This document shows positions 8,300 through 16,455 of a stretch of 64,000 nt of DNA, piece by piece; the first letter of the stretch is position 1, and the number at the start of each line of letters is the position of its first letter. Location of the stretch: assembly GCA_947166705.1 (NCBI GenBank), contig CAMVFE010000001.1, positions 1-64,000 on the forward strand, in the 5' to 3' direction. The DNA is from an uncultured Clostridia bacterium. Its GTDB lineage: Bacteria; Bacillota; Clostridia; Christensenellales; Aristaeellaceae. The notes under the pieces are model-generated. The model searched no databases, was not told the origin of the DNA, and was given only the letters and a program-made list of their open reading frames with translations. Position numbers and translations under genes: made by a program.

Positions 8300-9484
8300 T
8301 CAGTGGGGCAGTCCCAGGGAAAAAACGCTTTCCCCGGAGGCCAGCAGCGCCCGGCCGTCCGAGGTGATCCCGTAAAACGCCGTGATGGGGCTGTTCTGCG
8401 GCACGGGAATGCCGCTGACAAAGAAGCGCTGGCTGTTCACGTCCGCACGGTACAGATACTCCGAACTGAAGGTGTAGATGTTTCCCCGCCAGATGCAGGC
8501 TCCCACGCACTGGCTTGGCAGCGTGTAGCGCTTGTCGCTGTTTCCCTCCAGCACCCGCAGCTCCGTGATCACCTGGGTGCTCCCTGTCTGGCTGGTCGGA
8601 GCCAGCAGCATCTTGGCCGCGCCGCGCTCCGGGATCTCGCAGTCGATCAGCTTCCACCCGTACACCAGCATGGTGGAGTTTGTGTCCTGCACGCATTTGT
8701 AGTCGTAGGAATAGCACTGCTGGGTGTTGAACACCCGCAGCCGGGCGTTTTCATAAATAACCTTGTAGGCCAGCGCCTCGCCCAGGCTCACCTCGCCGGT
8801 GTTCATCTTGCCCACCTGGAACGTGTTCAGGATGGTGTTCGGCGCCGTTCCGAAGACGTCCAGGCTCAGCGTCCACAGGTAGTCCCCCTGTTCGCCGAAG
8901 AAGCCCGTATCCAGAATCATCAGGCTGGAGAAGGCCTCCTGCTCGACGTCGATCTGGGCTCCCTGCAGGTCCTTGACGATCAGCTTCGGTTCCGTATCGC
9001 CGCCCACCACCACCGCGCAGTATCTGTCACCCACGCGGACGAACTGAACCGGCGCCTCCATGCTCTCGTTGTAGGTGGAGTTCCCGTTCTGGTCCACCAG
9101 GTACATCTGCATGCCGTTCCAGATGGCCGTATGCTTCGGTCCCGCGTAGAAGGACGCCCCTTCCCCCGCCGGAAAGCTCCATCGGATGGTTCCCGTGGAG
9201 GAAAGACAGTGCAGGTTCATCCCGTCGTAATACAGGACGCCGTCCCCGAAGGGCGTCACGTTCTGGTTCGCATAGCAGGGCAGGCGCACCACGCTGCCCT
9301 CCGAGGGACCCCGGCCCCTCAGAAAGCGGATTGCCAGCAGCGCCCCCACGACCAGCGCGATCACGATGATCCAGCTTCGGATCTGGCGGCCGCGCCTGTC
9401 TTCCTGCGCGGGCCTCCTCTCCGCCGCGTTCCGGCTTCGGGAGCGGATCAGCTGGTCGTTCTGTCTGTTCCTGTTCCTTGCCAT
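8300..9484 (-). CDS. DUF5711 membrane-anchored beta-propeller-like protein
   Basis: The 394-residue protein has a basic cytoplasmic N-terminus, one membrane segment (about 38-55), and a long extracytoplasmic part made of short beta-rich repeats such as LYYDGMNLHCLSSTG. This is typical of DUF5711 proteins of Firmicutes. No catalytic motif is visible and the role is unknown. A GAGG box overlapping the end of the mrp gene precedes the ATG, with only seven bases between the two genes, so translation is probably coupled. Confidence 0.8.
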   Translation of the reverse strand: MARNRNRQNDQLIRSRSRNAAERRPAQEDRRGRQIRSWIIVIALVVGALLAIRFLRGRGPSEGSVVRLPCYANQNVTPFGDGVLYYDGMNLHCLSSTGTIRWSFPAGEGASFYAGPKHTAIWNGMQMYLVDQNGNSTYNESMEAPVQFVRVGDRYCAVVVGGDTEPKLIVKDLQGAQIDVEQEAFSSLMILDTGFFGEQGDYLWTLSLDVFGTAPNTILNTFQVGKMNTGEVSLGEALAYKVIYENARLRVFNTQQCYSYDYKCVQDTNSTMLVYGWKLIDCEIPERGAAKMLLAPTSQTGSTQVITELRVLEGNSDKRYTLPSQCVGACIWRGNIYTFSSEYLYRADVNSQRFFVSGIPVPQNSPITAFYGITSDGRALLASGESVFSLGLPH

Positions 9485-9491
9485 GAATGCC

Positions 9492-10382
9492 TCATCCCAC
9501 CGTGCGGCCCGGGCAGTGCTCCACCGCGGCCAGCACGCCGTCCATCCAGTCCTCGCTGAACAGCTCGATCACCCCTGTGTCGCAGGCGCGGGCGAGCTTC
9601 GGATCCATGGGCAGGCTGGCCAGCAGGGGAATGGAATGCTCCTGGGCAATGCGGGCGGTCCGGCTTTCCCCGAAGGGATAGATCTTTCTTCCGCAGTCCG
9701 GGCAGGCAATCCAGCTCATGTTCTCCACGATGCCCAGCACCGGGATGTTCATCATCCTGGCCATGTTCAGCGCCTTTTCAACGATCATCCCCACCAGCTC
9801 CTGGGGGCTTGTGACGATCAGAATGCCGTCCACGGGCAGGCTCTGGAACACCGTAAGCGGCACGTCCCCGGTTCCCGGAGGCATATCCACGAACATGTAA
9901 TCCACATCGCCCCAGACCACATCCGTCCAGAACTGCTTCACCGTTCCGCTGATCAGGCTTCCCCGCCAGACCACGGGATCCGTCTCATTCTCCAGCAGCA
10001 GGTTCACGCTCATCATCCGGATTCCCGTGCGGCTCTCCGCCGGCAGGATCCCCTCGTCGCTTCCCATGGCGGGATCGCGGACGCCGAACATCTTCGGGAT
10101 GCTCGGCCCCGTCATATCCGCGTCCAGGATCGCGGTCCTGAACCCGTTCCGCTGGGCCAGCACCGCTGTCAGGCCTGTCACCAGGCTCTTCCCGACGCCG
10201 CCCTTTCCGCTGACCACGGCGATCACCCGCCTGATCCGGCTGTGGGCGTTCGCCGGCGCCAGCAGGCTTTCCGCCTGGCGGGAGGCGCATTCCGCTCCGC
10301 AGCTGGAGCAGTCGTGAGTACATTCAGACATTCCATTCACCTCGTTCTCTGGTATTCCAAACATTCTTATTTCTTTCTTCAT
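9492..10382 (-). CDS. Mrp/NBP35-type iron-sulfur carrier ATPase
   Basis: The 296-residue protein has the deviant P-loop GKGGVGKS (59-66) of Mrp/NBP35 ATPases, the FVDMPPGTGD motif, and a CPDC pair in the C-terminal part that binds a bridging Fe-S cluster. A short N-terminal Cys cluster (Cys21, Cys25, Cys28, Cys32) resembles that of NBP35 proteins. The likely role is delivery of Fe-S clusters in the cytosol. Two starts are possible: the ATG at 10382 with GGAG upstream, and an internal ATG at 10331 with GAGGTG at good spacing. The second would give a 279-residue protein that still keeps the Cys cluster. Confidence 0.93.
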   Translation of the reverse strand: MKKEIRMFGIPENEVNGMSECTHDCSSCGAECASRQAESLLAPANAHSRIRRVIAVVSGKGGVGKSLVTGLTAVLAQRNGFRTAILDADMTGPSIPKMFGVRDPAMGSDEGILPAESRTGIRMMSVNLLLENETDPVVWRGSLISGTVKQFWTDVVWGDVDYMFVDMPPGTGDVPLTVFQSLPVDGILIVTSPQELVGMIVEKALNMARMMNIPVLGIVENMSWIACPDCGRKIYPFGESRTARIAQEHSIPLLASLPMDPKLARACDTGVIELFSEDWMDGVLAAVEHCPGRTVG

Positions 10383-10430
10383 CCCCGTTTCTCCTTTTTT
10401 TGGAAAAGGGGAAGAAGGGGCGCCGCGGCG

Positions 10431-12539
10431 TCAGTATCCGAACAGGATCTGCAGGGTTTTCTCCCCGGCCACGCCGTCGGCTGTCAGCCCGTTGGCCTTC
10501 TGGAAAGCCTTCACCGCCGCCTCCGTCTCCGCGTCGTACACGCCGGTGATGCCGTCGAGATAGCCCTCCTGCACCAGGCAGTCCTGGATTTCCACGACCA
10601 GCTCGCCCCGGTCGCCCGGCCTGGAGGCTTCGTAGCTCACCTCCGCCGCCGAGGCCGGCAGCGCCTCGGGGGAATACAGCCGGCTCAGGGTGGCGCTGCC
10701 CGCGACGCCGTCCACCGGCGACAGCTTGTTCTGAATCTGGAAGGCGCGGACCGCGTCCGCCGTCGTCGCGCCGTAGCTGCCATCAATCTTTCCGTCGTAG
10801 TAGCCCAGCTCGTAGAGGGTGTACTGAAGGTTGCGGACCGCGTTCCCGTCCTCTCCCTCCCGCAGCGCGGAATAGGAGATGGCGCCGCCGTCCCCGTAAA
10901 GGACGCGCTGGGTTGCCGGGCCCGCCTTGCCGTCCACCGTCAGGTTGTTGCGCAGCTGGAAGGCCATCACCGCCGCCGCGGTGCCCTCGCCGAAGCTTCC
11001 GTCCACCGCTCCGTCGTAGTACCCCAGCTTCTTCAGCCGCTGCTGGAGGCGCCTGACCGCTTCGCCGCGGGTGCCGTCCTCCAGGGTGACGTAGCCTGTC
11101 GAAGCGATGCCGGAGGTATCCGCCCCGTAAGCCGCCCCGGCCTTCCCGGCGGAGGTGTCCACCGGAGAACCGCCGTTTCTGACCGCGTCATCCCCGTACA
11201 GGCGGTTCAGCGTGGCGTTGCCTGCCTTTCCGTCCGCCGTCAGGCCGTTGCGCTGCTGGAACGCGATCACCGCCGCTTCCGTGGCGATGCCGAAGCTTCC
11301 GTCCACGGAGCCCTTCAGGTAACCCAGCTCCTTCAGCCGCTTCTGAAGCGTCCGCACCGCGTCGCCTTCGCTCCCGTTCTCCAGGGTTTCCCCCGTGCTC
11401 GCCGCGGCGCCGGATGCCCGGGCCGCGCTGTTCGAGTAGAGGGCGCTCAGCGTATCCGGCCCGGCCACGCCGTCCTCCCAGAGACCCTTCGTCTTCTTCT
11501 GGAAGGCGCGCACCGCGGCTTCCGTCGCTTCGTCATAGGTCCCCGTCGCCTTTCCGCCCAGCCAGCCCAGCTGAATCAGGCGGTTCTGCAGGGTTCTGAC
11601 CCGCTGTCCGCTGGCGCCCGTCTGAAGATAGTATTCCTTGGTCAGGTTCGGGGTCGCGGTCGGCCGGGGCGTTGCCGTCGCCTTTTTCGTCGGCTTCGGC
11701 GTCGCGGCGGCCTTTCCGGGCTTCGGGGTCGCCGTGGCCTTTCCGCTCTTTCCGGCCTTCGGGGTCGCGGTCGCGTTCGCCTGCTTTTTGCTCACGGCGG
11801 AAGAGGAATGCAGCTTCTCCAGGGTCTTTTCTCCCGCTTTCCCGTCCGCCGTCAGTCCGTTGGCCTTCTGGAAGGCCTTGACGGCCGCCTCCGTTGCCGG
11901 CCCGAAATCTCCGTCCGCGGATCCGCTGTACCATCCCAGCTCCTTCAGCCGCTTCTGCATCGCCCGGACCTGTTCGGAGTCCGTGAAGCCGCGCTGCAGG
12001 CTCCGGGGTGTCGGCGTAGGCGTAGCCGGAGGCGCGGTAACCACCTGAATGGTGGCCCGGGGCGCCGCCGTGACTCCCGTTCCGCTCCCGCCCTGGCCGC
12101 TTCCCTCCGGGTTCGGTGTGCGCGTCTCCAGGATGATGGTACTGGGATCCGGCGTGGAGGTCGGGCTGATGGAAACCGTCCATCCGTCCCCCGGCGCCGC
12201 GGTGACGCCGGATACCGTGCCCCATTCGCTCCAGCCCCCGCTTCCGCCCGCCGGCGTCGGCGTGGGCGTTTCCGCCGGGTGCCCGTCCTGCCGGCCGGAA
12301 TCCGTCACGGAAATGGCTCCCGGGAAATTGTACAGGTTCTGGGTTTCCACCACCACCGTGTCCGGCGTCACCGCCACGGTGGCCGTCGGCGCCAGGGTCT
12401 GGAAGGGCAGGTTTCCGCTGCCCGTCTGATAGGTATTCGTGCCGCTGATGTCATCCGGAGCGATATAGCATCCCGAAAGCGTCAGGCAAAGGCCCAGCAT
12501 CGCCGCCAGGCCCAGTATTTTTCCGCTTTTCCTTCCCAT
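10431..12539 (-). CDS. Lipoprotein with six peptidoglycan-binding repeats
   Basis: The N-terminus is a lipoprotein signal peptide ending in LSGC, so Cys24 should be lipidated. After about 160 residues of Thr/Pro/Gly-rich sequence come six peptidoglycan-binding type 1 repeats, each about 70 residues with a core like LKELGYxxGxxDGxFG and AVxAFQxxNGLTxDG. Between repeats 1 and 2 lies a low-complexity linker rich in TATPKPGKA-like units. No catalytic domain is visible in the 702 residues. It is probably a structural link between the outer membrane leaflet and the wall. GGAGAGG precedes the ATG. Confidence 0.88.
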   Translation of the reverse strand: MGRKSGKILGLAAMLGLCLTLSGCYIAPDDISGTNTYQTGSGNLPFQTLAPTATVAVTPDTVVVETQNLYNFPGAISVTDSGRQDGHPAETPTPTPAGGSGGWSEWGTVSGVTAAPGDGWTVSISPTSTPDPSTIILETRTPNPEGSGQGGSGTGVTAAPRATIQVVTAPPATPTPTPRSLQRGFTDSEQVRAMQKRLKELGWYSGSADGDFGPATEAAVKAFQKANGLTADGKAGEKTLEKLHSSSAVSKKQANATATPKAGKSGKATATPKPGKAAATPKPTKKATATPRPTATPNLTKEYYLQTGASGQRVRTLQNRLIQLGWLGGKATGTYDEATEAAVRAFQKKTKGLWEDGVAGPDTLSALYSNSAARASGAAASTGETLENGSEGDAVRTLQKRLKELGYLKGSVDGSFGIATEAAVIAFQQRNGLTADGKAGNATLNRLYGDDAVRNGGSPVDTSAGKAGAAYGADTSGIASTGYVTLEDGTRGEAVRRLQQRLKKLGYYDGAVDGSFGEGTAAAVMAFQLRNNLTVDGKAGPATQRVLYGDGGAISYSALREGEDGNAVRNLQYTLYELGYYDGKIDGSYGATTADAVRAFQIQNKLSPVDGVAGSATLSRLYSPEALPASAAEVSYEASRPGDRGELVVEIQDCLVQEGYLDGITGVYDAETEAAVKAFQKANGLTADGVAGEKTLQILFGY

Positions 12540-12635
12540 GGTTCCGCCTCTCCTTTCCCCCGCCTTTCCCCTTTTCGGACGGAGCGGGCCGCTCCGCGGT
12601 TCCGGGGTGCGGAAAAAGATCGCCGCGGTCCGCCT

Positions 12636-13295
12636 TTACGTCCCGTCCGCTCCCCCGCCGGGAACGGAAGGAAACAGCTCCGTAAAGGTATTGTAGTGGT
12701 CCTCCGTATACCAGACGCGTCCTTCCGATGAGTAGATGATCCGGAAAGCGTTGCGCTTTCCCTTCCTGTAATAGCAGTCCGCCTCCCGGTAGGTCACGCC
12801 CTTCTCCGTGGGAAGCTTTCCCTCATAGTTGCCGAAATAGTCCCCGCCGATGCTCTTTCCGGGGGCGACATCGCTGACATAATTCCAGGCGCTGTCCCAT
12901 CCCAGCTGCCTGGCTTCCTTCTTGGTGATAAAGTTATCCGGCAGCCGCATGTCATGGGAAAACAGGTAGTCCGCGATGCTCTGCGGGTCGATGACCGGTC
13001 CGTCGGGAACCGGCGTAGGCGTCGGGTCCCCGGGGAACTCCTGCGACCTGCCGCTTCCCTGCCGCTCCTCCTCCGCTGCCGCTGGCATCGGCGTCGGCGT
13101 GTTCCTTTTCTTTCTGCTCTTCGCCTGCAGCCGGCTTCCGTTTTCCGTCCCCGCCGGGAGGCGCGTCTGCGCCGCGGCCAGGTCCGGCAGGCCCGCCGCC
13201 CGCTCCGGGGCTTCGCCGCCCGCTCCGGCCAGAACCGTCAGCAGGATCACCAGCGCCCCCGCCAGCGCTCCCGCGGCCCGCATGAATTTTCTCAT
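12636..13295 (-). CDS. Secreted barnase-type ribonuclease
   Basis: This 219-residue protein starts with a signal peptide, has a Pro/Thr-rich spacer (about 65-100), and ends in a barnase-like guanyl-specific RNase domain (about 104-208). Shared stretches with barnase are LPDNFITK, DVAPGKSIGGD, EGKLP, YREAD and TEDHYNTF. All barnase active-site residues have counterparts: Lys125, Glu171, Arg181, Arg185 and His200. It should cleave RNA outside the cell. The gene starts one base after the rlmH stop, so translation is coupled. No barstar inhibitor gene is visible within the window. Confidence 0.88.
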   Translation of the reverse strand: MRKFMRAAGALAGALVILLTVLAGAGGEAPERAAGLPDLAAAQTRLPAGTENGSRLQAKSRKKRNTPTPMPAAAEEERQGSGRSQEFPGDPTPTPVPDGPVIDPQSIADYLFSHDMRLPDNFITKKEARQLGWDSAWNYVSDVAPGKSIGGDYFGNYEGKLPTEKGVTYREADCYYRKGKRNAFRIIYSSEGRVWYTEDHYNTFTELFPSVPGGGADGT

Positions 13296-13296
13296 T

Positions 13297-13776
13297 CTAT
13301 TTATGGTACCTCTCTCCCGCGTTGATTTTCTCCGCCCGGTACAGCTGCTCCAGCAGCATCACCCGGGCCAGCTGATGCGGAAATGTCATCCGGCTCATGC
13401 TCAACTCCGTGTCCGCCCGGGCCAGCACGTTTTCCCCCAGCCCGAGGCTGCCGCCGATCAGAAAAACCAGCCGGCCGCATCCCCGGTTCTTCGCCTCCCG
13501 GATTTCCTCCGCCAGCTCCGGGCTGCTCCGCTGCTTTCCGGGAATGGTCAGGGCGATCACCCGGTCTCCGGGCCGCAGCCGCCCCAGGATGCTCTCTCCC
13601 TCCCGGGTTCTGATCCGCGCTTCCTCTGCCGGGGAAGCGCCCTCCCGCTCCGGAAGGTCCGGAACCTCGATCTCCTCATAGTGCCCGAAGCGGCTCAGCC
13701 GCTTCAGGTATTCGTCCGCCATCTGCCGGAAGGCCTTTTCCCGCAGCTTTCCGACAGCCAGAACCGCGATATTCAT
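13297..13776 (-). CDS. rlmH: 23S rRNA (pseudouridine1915-N3)-methyltransferase RlmH
   Basis: The 159-residue protein is a full-length SPOUT methyltransferase. It has the FLIGGSLGLG loop and the family ending LLEQLYRAEKINAGERYHK. It methylates pseudouridine 1915 in helix 69 of 23S rRNA. The start MNIAVLAVGKLREK is the expected one. No clear ribosome binding site precedes it, and the promoter at 13782-13810 would start transcription almost at the ATG. Confidence 0.97.
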   Translation of the reverse strand: MNIAVLAVGKLREKAFRQMADEYLKRLSRFGHYEEIEVPDLPEREGASPAEEARIRTREGESILGRLRPGDRVIALTIPGKQRSSPELAEEIREAKNRGCGRLVFLIGGSLGLGENVLARADTELSMSRMTFPHQLARVMLLEQLYRAEKINAGERYHK

Positions 13777-13781
13777 GCTTC

Positions 13782-13810
13782 AGTCTATGCTCCGCTTTTT
13801 CCTTTGTCAA
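13782..13810 (-). promoter_or_regulatory. Promoter for rlmH, close to the start codon
   Basis: The minus strand reads TTGACA, 17 bases, TAGACT. The expected transcription start falls at about 13775, inside the rlmH start codon (13776-13774), so the message would be leaderless or nearly so. Confidence 0.55.
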
Positions 13811-13874
13811 GGAAGGCGCCGGGAATCCTGCGCCGCCGCTCCCGCCGGCCTTCCGCGCCCGGGGCCTTCCCCCC

Positions 13875-14618
13875 TTACGGTTCCGCTTCGCGCTCCCGTT
13901 CGGAGAAGGCGTAGATCCCGATTCCCGCGGCGATGGCCAGGTTCAGGGAGTCCACCTTGTCGCTGCTCGGGATCCGGACCGGCTGACCGATGTCCGCGAA
14001 CTCCGGCGGCAGTCCCCGGCCCTCGTTGCCGAAGATCAGCGTCCTCCGGGGCGAAACGCCCCGCTCCAGCGCCTGCGCCAGTGGAACCGAGGCATCCAGC
14101 ATGAAGGGGTAAAAATCCCTTTCGCCCGCCTCCCGCCGGTAGTCCTCAAAGGAGCCGTAAACCTTTACCCGCAGCCGGAACAGGCTGCCCATGCTGGCCC
14201 GGACCGTCCGCGGGTCAAACAGGTCCGCGCACGGCCGGATCAGCGCCACGTCCTCCACTCCAAGCCCCAGGGCGGTCCTGAGAATGGTGCCGACGTTTCC
14301 GCAGTCCCCCGGCTGGTGCAGCACCACGTGCGGCCTGTCCGGATCCAGCGTGTCCTCGAACTTTTCAAACACTGCCGCGGCATAGCAGTTTTCCTTGCCG
14401 CTGATCCGGCTGAGGGCACGGTCCGCCTCCTCAGCGCGGATGCCGAGCGCCGCCGCCATGGCGGTCAGCTTTTCCAGTCCCTCCCGTCCGGCGGCGCCGG
14501 AATGCAGCAGAAGCCGCCGCACCCTTTCCGGCCGGGCCTTCATGCATTCCACGCTGGGAAAAATACCCGGCGCGTAGCTGTAATCCAGGTCTGACTTGTA
14601 TCCGCTCAGGGACGGCAT
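13875..14618 (-). CDS. SpoU/TrmH-family RNA 2'-O-methyltransferase
   Basis: The 247-residue protein has the three SPOUT motifs of TrmH enzymes: NVGTILRTALGLG (about 131-143), IFGNEGRGLP, and IPSSDKVDSLNLAIAAG near the C-terminus. It methylates a ribose in tRNA or rRNA using SAM. The exact target cannot be told from sequence. GGAGGAGAAAACGC precedes the ATG. It follows a glycosyltransferase-like membrane gene by 24 bases and may be read through from the glycan operon. Confidence 0.93.
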   Translation of the reverse strand: MPSLSGYKSDLDYSYAPGIFPSVECMKARPERVRRLLLHSGAAGREGLEKLTAMAAALGIRAEEADRALSRISGKENCYAAAVFEKFEDTLDPDRPHVVLHQPGDCGNVGTILRTALGLGVEDVALIRPCADLFDPRTVRASMGSLFRLRVKVYGSFEDYRREAGERDFYPFMLDASVPLAQALERGVSPRRTLIFGNEGRGLPPEFADIGQPVRIPSSDKVDSLNLAIAAGIGIYAFSEREREAEP

Positions 14619-14642
14619 GCGTTTTCTCCTCCCTCCGCCCGG

Positions 14643-16406
14643 TTACTTGAGATCCTCCGCCAGCGCCGTGGGATTCGGAAGGTCGAAGATCGTGTAGCCG
14701 CCGAAGGAGACCGACTCCACCGCCCCGTACTTGTTGCCTTCCTCCAGGCTGCCGGACAGGTCGAAGTTCGCCACCACGGCCGCCTTGGCTCCCGCGATGT
14801 TGTCCGGATTCCGGAGATCCCCGTCGCTCAGCCAGTCATAGTAGCGGATCGGATGCTTCCGGGTACCCGGCTCCACCGGCATGGATCTGACCTTTCCGTT
14901 GGTCAGCTCGGTCAGCACCGCCGCGTCCCAGTAGGAGGCATAGATCATCGTATAGCCGTTCTCGGTGAGATATTCGGCGATTGGCCGCATGCCCCGGATG
15001 TTATCCGTGTCGTTGTAGTTCAGCCCGTTGTACTCGATCTGGCTTCCGAAGCCCGACGGATCCCGGAAGAACGCGGTATAGTACGCGCCGTTCACCAGGA
15101 ACAGGACCAGCAGCAGCAGGGAAATCAGCCCATGGGACGACAGCTTCGCGTCCCCCGCCCGCAGCAGCCTGCTCAGGCCTTTCTGCTCCCGGCAGGGTTC
15201 CGCGCCGCCCTCCGGGCGCAGGTCCGCCTTGGCCAGGGCGGGCAGGATCCAGAAGGTGGCCGGCAGGAAATAGAGGTCCATCCGGTAGCCGTCCAGCACC
15301 AGCAGCATGAACACGCAGGCCATGACAAGCTGCGTCGTGAACATGAAAAGGCACAGGAAGCGGGAAAAGGCGTCCCGCGTGTGCCGGATGGTGTGCAGGG
15401 CCAGCAGGATGCTTCCAAGCCAGATCAGCAGGCCGCCCATCCCCAGCAGGCCGTGAAGCGAAAACAGCTCGCTCTGGTCATGGAAGCCCAGGGTGATCAG
15501 GAAATTCCTCAGGATGTTTTCCAGCATCCCGATCCCGCTCAGGGCCACGAACTGTCCGCTGTAGTCCAGATATCTGTAGTTCCCGGCAAAGGCCCGGGTG
15601 TTCACCCAGTAGCCCAGGGCGGAAAAGGCGGCGGGCGCCAGCGCCCACAGCAGCGCCGGCAGGGAAGCCCGAAGCCGGTTCTGATCCTCCTCCGTCTCCC
15701 CCCGCTCCGCCGTCAGGGCGGACAGCAGGGCCGCGGCCAGCAGCGGAACCGTGCAGACCATCAGCTGCCGCACGCCCTCCAGTCCCGCGGCAAAGGAGAC
15801 CAGCGCGAGCCCGCCGCCGAAGGCCCATACGGGCCAGCGCCGAAGGGGATGATCTCCCCGCATGCGCCGCATCACGGCGAAATACAGCCCGACGGTCAGG
15901 TTGGCCATGATCATGTGGAAGGTGTAGTAGTTGTGGTACAGCACGATCCGCCCGTAGGGCACGCTGAAGGGCAGCAGCATCGCCGCCCCGGCCAGGCAGA
16001 AGCGGTTGAAGGGAATCCGGGCCTGCCGGGACAGGAAGCCGAAGGCGCCCAGCATCATCAGCTGCATCAGGACCGAGCCCCAGAACCGCACCATGAACCA
16101 GTCGGAGGTCAGCCGGAACAGCAGCGCGTAGACGATCTGGCAGTCGATCACCTGCAGCTCCGTCGAATAGTACCAGCCAGGGGACATGATCCCGCCCTCC
16201 CTGGCCAGCTTTTCGCTCAGGATCAGCTCCGAGGAGGTGTCGCTGTCAAACAGGTTCCCTGAAACGATCCAGGTCGTGCGGATGGAAACCACCACCGCGC
16301 ACAGGAGCAGCAGCACGCACGCGATGCGCTTGGCCGCCGGGATCCAGGACGCCCGTCCCGCCCCGCTGTTTCTCTCCGGGCTCTTCGCCGCTCTGATCCT
16401 TGCCAT
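14643..16406 (-). CDS. Polytopic membrane protein, GT-C-like glycosyltransferase candidate
   Basis: The 587-residue protein has about 11 hydrophobic segments. A short acidic loop after the first segment (FDSDTSSELILSEKLA) is the kind of extracytoplasmic Asp/Glu loop that GT-C enzymes use for catalysis. A soluble C-terminal part of about 130 residues follows the last membrane segment. I do not recognise a named family. The setting, followed by two more proteins of this sort and a radical SAM gene, supports transfer of a sugar from a lipid carrier outside the membrane. The ribosome binding site is GGAGGGGGAG. Confidence 0.65.
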   Translation of the reverse strand: MARIRAAKSPERNSGAGRASWIPAAKRIACVLLLLCAVVVSIRTTWIVSGNLFDSDTSSELILSEKLAREGGIMSPGWYYSTELQVIDCQIVYALLFRLTSDWFMVRFWGSVLMQLMMLGAFGFLSRQARIPFNRFCLAGAAMLLPFSVPYGRIVLYHNYYTFHMIMANLTVGLYFAVMRRMRGDHPLRRWPVWAFGGGLALVSFAAGLEGVRQLMVCTVPLLAAALLSALTAERGETEEDQNRLRASLPALLWALAPAAFSALGYWVNTRAFAGNYRYLDYSGQFVALSGIGMLENILRNFLITLGFHDQSELFSLHGLLGMGGLLIWLGSILLALHTIRHTRDAFSRFLCLFMFTTQLVMACVFMLLVLDGYRMDLYFLPATFWILPALAKADLRPEGGAEPCREQKGLSRLLRAGDAKLSSHGLISLLLLVLFLVNGAYYTAFFRDPSGFGSQIEYNGLNYNDTDNIRGMRPIAEYLTENGYTMIYASYWDAAVLTELTNGKVRSMPVEPGTRKHPIRYYDWLSDGDLRNPDNIAGAKAAVVANFDLSGSLEEGNKYGAVESVSFGGYTIFDLPNPTALAEDLK

Positions 16407-16455
16407 GTTCAGATTTCTCCCCCTCCGTAATCCCTTTTCGTCCGATTCTGGATGC

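Noticed and set aside
10431-12048. Regularly spaced DNA similarity that might suggest a CRISPR or satellite repeat
   Set aside because: The period of about 200-330 bases corresponds to encoded protein repeats, and the DNA copies are too divergent.
9366-12731. Plus-strand open frame of over 1100 codons opposite mrp and the repeat lipoprotein
   Set aside because: Its apparent internal repeats only mirror the peptidoglycan-binding repeats on the minus strand.
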